Shown piece after piece: positions 32,502 to 40,691 of a stretch of DNA of 64,000 bases. Below the pieces are notes generated by a model. That model worked only from the letters and a program-made list of their open reading frames with translations. It made no database searches and had not been told where the DNA came from. The translations under genes were made by a program, and so were the position numbers. Source of the DNA: Chrysochromulina tobinii (taxonomy: Eukaryota > Haptophyta > Prymnesiales > Chrysochromulinaceae); NCBI GenBank assembly GCA_001275005.1, contig JWZX01003398.1, forward strand, positions 1 to 64,000. Direction: 5' to 3'. Each line of letters opens with the position of its first letter. Position 1 is the stretch's first letter.

Positions 32502-33284
32502 CCGGATCAGGGCCAAACTTGCGAATTGATTCTGTCCGACTAGTAATTCAACCGTAATGTAGCCTACATCTCGCCATAGCACGCGGATAATAGCTGTGTC
32601 ATTTTAGACAGCTGCTCCGCTGTGAAGAAGCAAGAACAACAAAACAGAGGTTCGCGGCCACCGTGGGCAACATACATCAGGTGTCAGGTCTCGAGGTGCA
32701 AACCCTACCGGTATCACAGCAAATGGGTACCGGGTACCTTCACAGTAGCCAGGACAGAGCAAGGAGCACGTGCACGCTCTACTGGCACGCGCTCCGTCGC
32801 TCGCCGTGCTCAACGTGGCGTCGGTGCGATCGCTGCACGCGCACACCGCACCGCCCTCGCACACGGAATCCATGTTCCATCGAGTCCGCTCAGGTGCTTT
32901 CCTCCATGGTGCCCTGCTGGCATTCCGGGAGCACACAGCGTCTCCCTTTGTCTCTCATGACTGTGATTTTTCCGCGTGCCTTTCCGCAGTCGCGCGCCGC
33001 CGCCGACCAGTACGCCTCCCTCCTCTCTACCCCCACGCGCTTCACTGCCCAATCCTGAGGCCCCGAGCTGGGCTGCCTCTCTCTCGAGCGGAGGGCATGC
33101 GACTCTCCGTTCGCGATGAGCTTCAGAGCCACACACGGCACACGTGATCCCCCTCATACTTCCGGCATGCTGTGGGCTGTTGCATGCCTGCGTCGAGACC
33201 CTTCAAGCGCCCCTCGAGCTTTCAGCCGCTCGTGGTCCCATATCTCCATGCTGCCGATTTATACACACGTCTCTTGTTCGCAGG
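32502..33284. other. intergenic region, no clear gene
   Basis: This 783-bp stretch lies between HflX and the WD40 gene. Reading frames of about 110-130 codons cross it on both strands, but none shows a domain. The ttgttcgcag just before the WD40 ATG could be a 3' splice site, so an upstream non-recognised exon may be hidden here. Confidence 0.4.
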
Positions 33285-33830
33285 ATGAACGCGATGCTCA
33301 TCAACTATGTAGCGGAGAAGACAATCGCCCACAGCGACATCATCCGGTCGGTGGCGTTTTCCCCGGACGGGACCAAGATTGTGTCGGGATCGGACGACGA
33401 GACGATCAAAGTCTGGGATACGGGTGCGCCAAAGCCCTCAAACTCGCCCCTCCTTGGCCAAAACTGACGCCTGTTGGCTTGTTTGGCAGCCACGTTGGGG
33501 CTGCTCAGCGAGAAGACGAACGCCCACAGCCACTTCATCAACTCGGTCGCCTTCTCCCCGGACGGGACCAAGATTGTGTCTGGATCGTGGGACGCGACGA
33601 TCAAAGTCTGGGATGCAGATTCGTTCAACCTGCTCGAAACGCGTCCAGGCGAGGCCATGGCCTTCAGCAAAGAGGCCGAGGGTGTGGTGCGCGATGGCTC
33701 GACAATTCGCATGAAGGACGGGGGCGGCGCATTCTATGCGCCGAGCCCGATCTCGTGTGTGGCTGTGAGTTGGCCGAGGATTGCTGCCGGCGCGCAGTCA
33801 GGGGAGCTGTACCACCTCGAGGTGATGTGA
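33285..33830 (+). CDS. short two-blade WD40-repeat protein
   Basis: Exons 33285-33423 and 33490-33830 join across a 66-nt GT-AG intron to 159 residues. Two WD40 blades are visible: [20 protein letters not shown] (then IKVWDT) and [20 protein letters not shown] (then IKVWDA). They are nearly identical at DNA level, so one was recently copied from the other. The remaining C-terminus ([20 protein letters not shown]) looks like the remnant of a third blade. A WD propeller normally needs about seven blades, so this is a truncated gene, a gene missing 5' exons, or a partial duplicate. Confidence 0.7.
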
Positions 33831-34370
33831 GAGCATGGAGGCGGACACCCAGCAGCGTATGGGCTCTCCGTGCGCTGTGTCCATGCGCAATCGACTTACA
33901 TGTTGGGAACGACGATTGCGGAATGGCAGAGGGTGGGACGTCGTGGGAACGGATATGGTGATTGGCGATTGCATGTACACGGATGCGCCGTCCATGCGGC
34001 TGCAGCGTGCAGGGTGAGATGCGTCAACTGAAGACTGTGCATTTGCGTGAGTCTGAGTGAGTCTGTGAACAATGAGTCTGAGTGTCGGTGTCTAGTGTGC
34101 CAGTCAGCATGGTCCGCGGTGGGGTCATTGCCGCATTCGCAGCGGTTTTATTCGCGGCAAATGGAATCGCTTTCGGGTTCGTCTGGAAAACGGGCCCCAC
34201 AGTGGAGCCCGCCCCGGTGCCCTAATGGACCACACCTTTTTTGCGCTTGTCGCGTGGCCGGTTGTGGACGGCATACGTTTTCACACCACTCGCGAGCGGA
34301 AGCCGCAGCTCGCACAGGCCACTGTGGACAGCCGGAGCCGACACTCAGACAGTCCGACTCTACTCTCATT
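33831..34370. other. intergenic region
   Basis: A 540-bp stretch after the WD40 gene. A gtgagtctga-type repeat occurs near 34047-34085. No gene is recognised. Confidence 0.45.
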
Positions 34371-34620
34371 CTATTGCCGGTGTTCCCACTCGAGGATCGT
34401 GGAGTTGATCTGTTCGAACCAGTCGGAGATGACGCGAGACGATTCGTCGTAATCGTCGACGCAGTCGCCTGCATAGGAGAAGGTCACGGAATCCGAGCCC
34501 TCGGAATTGCCGAAGGACAGAGTCCAGCTATCCCCATCACGCGACAGATTGGTGAAGGTCCAGGGACCGAATTCGCCCTCGTCGAACGTATCAGGACAAA
34601 TTTCGTTGAGGCAGGGCGGC
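34371..34620 (-). CDS. possible acidic exon or small protein downstream of CLPTM1
   Basis: An open frame ending at 34371 encodes CPDTFDEGEFGPWTF, SRDGDSWTLSFGNSEG and VTFSYAGDCVDDYDESSRVI. This is an even, beta-rich, acidic sequence that looks coding rather than random. It overlaps the last 30 bp of CLPTM1 in another frame and has no obvious ATG. It could be an alternative 3' exon of CLPTM1 or the end of an unrelated gene. No family is recognised. Confidence 0.25.
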
Positions 34621-37349
34621 GGTCTTGTGGCCCTCGGAGAGCTTTGGTGGGGGCTTCTTGCCCTCAGCAGCGGCGCCTCCAAACAAGTCGAACGGTACAT
34701 CCCTCTCTTCCTCGTCTGTAGAATTCCCCATCGAATCTGAGTGACAAGCGGCCGCATGATCTTCTGGCGCGGCAACAGCCGGCGCTGCTGCTGGTCCTGC
34801 TGCTGGTCCTGCTGCTGGTCCTCCTGCTGGTCCTGCTGCTTGCCCTGCTGCTGGTCCTGCTGCTGGTCCTGCTGCTGGTCCTGTCGCCGGCACCTCCGCA
34901 GGCTCCTCCTCGCCAAGCGTTGTCCCGGGAAGCTCCCGCTCAAATGTGAGGGCCGTCGCCGCGTCGGCCCCGGGCTCGTGCTCGTAGGCGATGCCGTACT
35001 CATTGGCGCGGGTCTTATCGACCGGGTACAGGTATCGCTGGTACAAGAAGACCAAGAAGACGACGTCATCGCGAAGGCACGCGATCTTATGGTGGAGCGG
35101 CATCGAGACGAGCAGTGCAAACGCGTCGTCGATGAAGGTGTTGAAGGCCTTGTAGGCCATCACTCGCCATGGCATGTGTGCCACGCTCTTGAGCTTATAG
35201 TTGATGAAGAGCTGCGGCGTCATCGAGACGAACCCAAAGAGGTACACCGAGTCGGCCAACGATGAGATGACCCAGCTGTACCAGGTCGTGTGGGGGTAGT
35301 ACACGAGTGCATAGATGGCCCAGCCGCCCACTAGAGGCGCGAGCCCCACACCCAAAGTGCGCGTCGCAATCTCGTCAAAGCGCTCCGTCGCTCCCTCAAG
35401 CCTCACCCGCGCCGCCGCCGCTGCCCTGGTCTGCGCCGCCGCCGACCTCGTCTGCGCCGCCGCCGCCGCCGCCCCTGCCGCCCTCGTCTGCGCCACCGCC
35501 GGCGCCGCCTCATCCACCATGCTCGCCGCTGCCGTACCGGTCCCCGGCATCGCCGAGCGCGGCGCCGTGCCGGGCGGCGACGAATCGTCTTCATCGATAC
35601 GCGCCGCGGTGAGCGCCGTGTTGTGCGCCGTGTTGAGCAGCGCCGTGCCGGGCGGCGACGAATCGTCTTCATCGATACGCGCCGCGGTGAGCGCCGTGGT
35701 ACGCGCCGTGTTGAGCACCGTGTGAGGGAGGGTGGCGGCTGCTGCGCCACCCTCCGCGTCAGCCCCCGTCGCCCCCGTCGCTCGCGTCGGCTGCGTCGGC
35801 GGCCTCGTCGCTGCCTCGCGCGCTGCGGCCGACACCGCGGCGGCCTGCGCCGCGGCGTCCTGCGCCGCGGCGGCCTGCGCCGCGGCGTCCTGCGCCGCGG
35901 CGGCTACCCGTGCCCTAGACGCGCGTAAGATCTGGAGCACACGCACCACCTTCCACAGCTCGACAGCGGTCGAGAAGGTGTACGTAGCCAGCACAATCGA
36001 GTTGAGGTTGTCGGCGTCGAGTAGGTAGAGGTAGATGATGACAGTCTGGGCGGCGGACGAGATCACCGCGCGTGACGAGAGGCCGCTCATCGTCTCCTTT
36101 CCCTTCCAGAAGCCAATGTCACTCCGAAAGGCGAGCACGTCGAAGATCACGTGCAGGATGGAGATGATCTGTGAACCACCCCGCGCAAGGACGGCCAGTC
36201 AGATGCAGTGGCGCCATGGCAGACGCTCGGAAGGCACGGCGCAATCGCAGGTATTCGGAAGGCACTCGAGGGCGTGCGCGCGTCACTCTACCTGCATGCA
36301 ATGAGGGAGGTCATCAATGGCCATCGGAGGTCATCAGAGGTCATCAGCGAGGCGTGCGTATGGCACTCTACCTGCATCACCACGAATCGGTACAGGCGCT
36401 CCTCGGACAAAAGCTCGCGGATCTCGTCGAGCTCGGTGCCGAGACCGAGGCTCGCACCTGATGAGGGAGGCAATCAGAGGTCATCAGAGGTCATCAGAGG
36501 GTCATCAGCATCTCGCCCGAGGCCGAGGCTCGCACCGAGCGACTCAAAGAGTGAGCCAAGCTGCGCCATGATCCGGTGCCGACCGACCGAGATCGGCTTG
36601 AACTTGAGCTTGAGCCGCGGATGCGCCTTCTGCACGTCTGCCGACAATGGCAGCGCGTGCTTGCGCAGCAGCGAGAAGGTGTCCACGTAAAAATGGGGCG
36701 CGTACGTGCGCGCGTGCACGTCCCAGGACTGGCCTATCGGCGTGCCGTCGGGTGCCAAGAACGGCGACGCATACGCCCGTGCGTCCGTCACAAGCCGCAG
36801 CTCGCACATGCGGTACGAGTAGATGAAGTGCGGCACGCGGCCGTGGCGGTCAGCCGGCGCCAACTCGGCGGAGACCGTGCTGCTCGTGCTGGGGGCCTCC
36901 GTCACCGCCGGCTTCTCGTCGCTCGACGCGAACACGTCACCGAACACGTCACGCTCGAGCAGCATGCTGGCCTGCGAGCGCTCGCGCGCTTCGTACATCT
37001 GCACAATGTTGACCCTCGCCGCGGAGAGCACGTCGTCCGAGCCCGTGCGGGAGAGCTCAAACGTGAGCCACAGCTCGCGCATCTCACCTCGGCGCACGCT
37101 CGGTGGCACGGGAGTCGTTATTGCCGCCTCGAGCTCTTCGACCGAGCTCACGTTGGTCACGTTCCACACGGCGGCCCGAATGGCTCCTTCGCCCATGTGC
37201 GCTGTGATATCAACACGAGCTCCCCACGGCAATCTTGGGTGGTAGCAGCCATGCCGGAGCTTGCAGGCCGGAGGATAGAAGAGCACATAGAATTCCTTCG
37301 CGGACATTGCGATCCAGAGCACCATGACTGCTCCCACGTAGGTCCACAT
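34591..37349 (-). CDS. CLPTM1-family multipass membrane protein
   Basis: Exons 37349-36536, 36457-36372 and 36168-34591 join in phase to about 825 residues. The N-terminal TM is MWTYVGAVMVLWIAM. The lumenal part includes HGRVPHFIYSYRMCELRLVTD. The family-typical stretch LYRFVVMQ, then IISILHVIFDVLAFRSDIGF, spans intron 2. The C-terminal membrane region includes YPHTTWYSWVISSLADSVYL, GFVSMTPQLFINYKLKSVAH, MPWRVMAYKAFNTFIDDAFA and LYQRYLYPVDKTRANEYG, all characteristic of CLPTM1/CLPTM1L lipid scramblases of the ER. A loop between membrane segments carries a large Ala/Gln-rich and tandemly duplicated insert (35.4-35.9 kb), and the tail has PAAG repeats. The start is chosen as the first in-frame ATG; a GTG-open extension to 37385 exists. 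Both introns are introner-like. Confidence 0.92.
35560..35910 (-). repeat. tandem duplications and Ala/Gln repeats inside CLPTM1
   Basis: A ~69-bp unit encoding TALTAARIDEDDSSPPGTA is present twice (about 35.57-35.70 kb). It is followed by tgcgccgcggcg-type repeats encoding AAAQDAAAQ copies (about 35.85-35.91 kb). A separate 12-bp repeat encoding PAAG lies at about 34.78-34.89 kb. All remain in frame. Confidence 0.8.
36169..36371 (-). mobile_element. CLPTM1 intron 2: older intron extended by an introner-like insert
   Basis: The donor at 36371 starts gtagagtgccat. After tgatgacc-type decamers, the block ends cctccctcattgcatgcag at 36292 and is followed at once by gtagagtgacgc. The intron continues to the acceptor ggttcacag at 36169. 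The inserted 80 bp (36292-36371) thus duplicates the start of an already existing intron, leaving two candidate donors with one acceptor. Confidence 0.82.
36458..36535 (-). mobile_element. CLPTM1 intron 1: introner-like intron
   Basis: The intron starts gtgcgagcctcggcctcgg and the next exon starts gtgcgagcctcggtctcgg (18 of 19 identical). The core has tgatgacc decamers and ends ctgattgcctccctcatcag. Excision of 78 nt gives FESLGASLGLGTELDEI. Confidence 0.9.
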
Positions 37350-37429
37350 GATTTGTTCTGTGAGGACGGGCGCCGCACTTGGCACCGCGACGCCGCGCGC
37401 GAGAGCGAGCGCGCGCTTGACAATCCTCA

Positions 37430-37450
37430 GGTCAAGTCAAGGCAAGTCCA
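37430..37450 (-). promoter_or_regulatory. ACTTG-type repeat upstream of CLPTM1
   Basis: On the coding strand it reads ggacttgccttgacttgacc, about 80-100 bp before the ATG. It is the same pentamer motif and orientation as before GST-HINT and HflX. Confidence 0.35.
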
Positions 37451-37599
37451 CAGTCACAAAGTGCTCCTTTTCTGGGATACACGTCTGAGTGGGGGGGGGC
37501 GTTGCGTTGTACATGCTTGCGTGCGTGGGGTATTCTCAGTGCATGGAGCTGTGAACGCGCGGAAAGTTTGAATTTTGCGAAACGACTTCGGCAAAAGGA

Positions 37600-38238
37600 A
37601 TGCCGCCAGCGGCCGCAGACCATCCTCCGTCCAGTCCGGCACCGTCGAACCGAAGCAACAAGTCGGATGCTTCGCCTTCGTCGCGCGGCTCGGGCAAAAA
37701 GAAAGGGCATAGCGCAAGGAAGAAAAAGAGCGAGAAAGAGCGCAAGGAAGAAAAAGAGGCTATCTCCGCCGATGCCGGAGGAGCTCCTGCTCTGAAAGGT
37801 GATGACGGAATCAGCGAGGAGGCTGCCAAGCTCCTAGCAGAATCCATGTCGTCATTCCGCGTGACTCCACGCAATGAGGAAGCCTTCGCGGAGTCAAAAT
37901 CCAAAATCATGGGTCCGCCTCTGCCGGACACCATCAGGGCCCCGGCCATCGTGCTACAGCACTCAATGAAAGCGATTCGTACCGGTCCACCAGAGCTTAA
38001 CAAGTACGACTACCTCAGACCCGAGGAGATGGCGGCTGTCTGGGTCAATGGATCAGACGACATTCTCCGAACACCGCTCACTGACCGTAAGGGTGGGCAC
38101 GACATCACAATCGAGAACTGGGAGCAGCGTAGCAAGGCCGTCGCCAAGCTGATGATCGAGAACGAGAAGGCAGAGGAGGAGGCCAAGGAGCGCGTCGCGT
38201 CGTTCCGGGCGGCGCTCACGAAGCGGGTAGGCGGATAG
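37600..38238 (+). CDS. hypothetical basic/charged protein
   Basis: A single frame of 212 residues starts at ATG 37600. The first 60 residues are Pro/Ser- then Lys-rich and disordered (KKKGHSARKKKSEKERKEEK). The rest is better ordered, with PPLPDTIRAPAIVLQHSMKA and KYDYLRPEEMAAVWVNGSDD blocks and a terminal charged helix. No family is recognised. The ordered middle block looks conserved-type, and the gene is divergent from CLPTM1 with a 250-bp shared promoter region. A cytoskeletal or flagellar role is only a guess. Confidence 0.65.
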   Translation: MPPAAADHPPSSPAPSNRSNKSDASPSSRGSGKKKGHSARKKKSEKERKEEKEAISADAGGAPALKGDDGISEEAAKLLAESMSSFRVTPRNEEAFAESKSKIMGPPLPDTIRAPAIVLQHSMKAIRTGPPELNKYDYLRPEEMAAVWVNGSDDILRTPLTDRKGGHDITIENWEQRSKAVAKLMIENEKAEEEAKERVASFRAALTKRVGG

Positions 38239-38404
38239 GCGGAATGATTAACGAAATGATTAGAGAGAGCGCATATCCTGCCATGGGTTGCATGGCCCTT
38301 GTATCATGTAAGCTTACCCGGACACGGCTCGACACGGGCGCAAATCGCGCAACGCGCTCGTGCCTCCCCATCTATCACCTATCACCTATCAGCTGTAGTC
38401 TGTC

Positions 38405-38555
38405 TGCCCAGTGTGCCACATGTAATCTTTCGAGTACTTTTGGCCCAGAAGGATCAATTGGGTCATGTAAAGTCGAAAACACTTCTGAAAATATTATGGA
38501 ATTAATTGATGATTTTAGTATTCATAACCCTTTTGTCAAGAAGAAGTGAAATGGC
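38405..38555. other. AT-rich island in GC-rich DNA
   Basis: Between a GC-rich intergene and the methyltransferase 3' end, about 130-150 bp are visibly AT-rich (for example aaaatattatggaattaatt). In the plus frame ending at 38549 it reads as a plausible protein C-terminus (ENIMELIDDFSIHNPFVKKK, stop). Base composition and codon choice differ from every other gene here. It may be a fragment of organellar, viral or otherwise foreign DNA. No gene is assigned. Confidence 0.5.
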
Positions 38556-38734
38556 GCAAAAATTGTCGTCCGCGGCGTGACCGGTCCGCGTCCCCACACC
38601 GGGAGGCGCGGCACCGACCGCCGGCCCCGCCCGTCAGTATCTTCGGTTACGTGTTAGGCTTCGTCGCTGCGCGGGCTGTGCGCGCAGGTGGCACTGGCCC
38701 ACTGGCAGAACGCCGCAGGTGTGTCTGTGCTCGC

Positions 38735-40425
38735 TCAACGTAGAACAGTGCCAACGCGGCGGTTGGCACTCGACAGGTTGACGAGCGGCTTCCACTCTCG
38801 CGGCAACTGCTGCACGTTCGCTGTCGCAGCCCGCAAGATATTGTCGTCCTGCACGTCGCTCCAATTGCCCATGCCATCAACGGGCCTTCGCGCGACGAGA
38901 ACGCACGAGATGGACAGCCACTGCTTATCCGAGTGGTCGTCCTGCTTCGCACTGAAGTTCGAAATTAGAGCATGGCGGAGGTGCTCATGGTGTATGTCGC
39001 CTACGCCCAAGCCCAGCAGATAGGCGGATGCCATATGCGAATCCCCCACCTTTTTCACATCGGTGATCTCGAACCCGGCCTGTGTTAAGATTTCCTGCGC
39101 CCCCATGCACGTGTACCGGAAGTAGTCGCCCGCCTCGTACGAAAAGTGGAAGCGCTCGAGGAACGGGGCCGACCAGAAGACGAAACCACCCGGACGTACC
39201 TGATGAGGGAGGCAATCAGCATGCACTCAGGAACGGGGCCGGCCAGCAGACGAAACCACCCGGCCGTACCAGCTGGAAGAGGCCACGCGCGGCTGCGAAC
39301 GGGTCCTTCACATGCTCAAAGACCTGTCGACAAGTGGTTGTACATCGCACGCGGTGGGTCGGAAGGGCGGGTGCAGAGGTTGGACGCGGAGTAGGGTGAA
39401 GGACGGAGCCCAAGCAGCACAGCCACGCAGAGGGGATGAGCTCAGCGAAGGTGCTCAGTCTGCACACCTGATTGCACACGACCAAGTCGAAGGATGAAAG
39501 GAAGGGCCCCAAGTCTCGAAATCTCGCCCCAAATCTCGCCCCCAAGTCTCGAGGATGCTCCGAGATGGCCACCAGACTGCACGCAAGTCCGAACACGCAC
39601 GTGAGCAGGGCTGCACAGCTGCACGGCGGCCAGCCCCCCAACGCAGCATACGGCGGCCAACGCAGCGCCACCCCAGGCCGTCCGGCAGCAATGCTCGAGC
39701 GCTGCAAAGGCGGCATGTGCTTCACTCTCGTGAGTGGCGAGCGGAGCGCACTCCGATCCCAAGATGCGCTTTGCCTCGTTGACCCGAACGATGGACTTTT
39801 TAGCGTTCTTCGTCCCGTGGTACGAGAACGTCCAGATCTTGGCTGGGTCGCACGCGGGTACGAGCTTTGCGTGCTTCTCGTCCCAGCTCAAGCACCTCGC
39901 GCCACTCGGCACGATCCTGGCCATGTCCTCAAAGTAGCGGGTGAAGCCCCAACGCCCAATGATGCTCTCGTCGAGCTCCCACGACCCTCGGCGATGGCCC
40001 CATGGCGATATTGGCAGCAGGCCACCAACCCACATGAAGTTGTGCATGGCAATAAACGCAGCTTGCAGCTGCTCGGACCCGATGAACACGGGATGGTTTC
40101 TTATGGTCACGTTCTTTGGCGGCACCCAGGCTCGACCTCTATCATAGTACGGTGCATCAAAAGGAACCGCCTTGTGTGCATCAAGCCATGCCTCCACGTT
40201 CCGATACATTGTCGGCCGCAGATTCAGACAACGTTTCAGGATGGCAATTGCGCGGCGGCCTTGCAGGACTTCAAGCGACTCTGATGTGGATGGCAGCTTT
40301 TGGTCGAGACGACGATGCCCATCCTCAGGCGAGAATAGCATGACGTGCTGACCAAGCAGAAAGCCGACGCAGCCAGATACCACGGCCCACAGCACGTGGG
40401 CCGACACAGGTACCACGATCGCCAT
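38735..40425 (-). CDS. membrane-anchored SAM-dependent methyltransferase
   Basis: Four exons (40425-39752, 39576-39468, 39323-39270, 39199-38735) join in phase to 433 residues. An N-terminal hydrophobic anchor (VLWAVVSGCVGFLLG) suggests a type II Golgi or ER protein. The class I methyltransferase (type 11-like) core is read across the joins: LSSFDLVVCNQVFEHVKDPF is the acidic-loop/post-II block, RPGGFVFWSAPFLERFH the following strand, and YFRYTCMGAQEILTQAGFEI the C-terminal part. Joining gives the expected continuous fold, which supports the splice sites. The substrate is unknown; O-methylation of sugars or small molecules is typical of this subfamily. Intron 3 (70 nt) is introner-like. The first glycine loop (motif I) is not obvious. 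Confidence 0.85.
39200..39269 (-). mobile_element. introner-like intron of the methyltransferase
   Basis: The intron begins gtacggccgggtggtttcgt and the next exon gtacgtccgggtggtttcgt. The match continues for about 41 nt with three mismatches. The core is minimal and ends tgctgattgcctccctcatcag without decamers. Excision of 70 nt joins LFQL to VRPGGFVFWSAPFLERFH. Confidence 0.92.
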
Positions 40426-40608
40426 GTTCTCGGGTTACACCGCCCAGGCTGTGCCGTGAACCATCATGGTGTTCAGGCTGTTAATACTCGGACGCCTACT
40501 CCGAATCTATGGTAAGGCACGGGATTTGTCGTCAGTCGTCAGCGCCACTAATTTGTCTCTACTGCATGCAAATGTCTTTCCTTATCGGGACGGCAACCTG
40601 AAAACGAC

Positions 40609-40618
40609 CCAAATAAGG
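40609..40618 (+). promoter_or_regulatory. CArG-like box in a conserved promoter block
   Basis: CCAAATAAGG (a perfect CC-A/T6-GG box) sits in the 17-bp block aaacgacccaaataagg, 74 bp before the ATG of the large gene. The identical 17-bp block lies 76 bp before the ATG of the paralogue. MADS/SRF factors bind such boxes; binding here is inference. Confidence 0.45.
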
Positions 40619-40691
40619 CCCTCATTTTTCAGGCGGAGCGCCTCACTCGCTGCCAGCCTGATCGTGCCGATTCCTTCTGGGCTCGGAAGCA

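Noticed and set aside
32610-33150. Overlapping frames of 110-131 codons between HflX and the WD40 gene
   Set aside because: They conflict on both strands, show no domains, and lack consistent codon bias.
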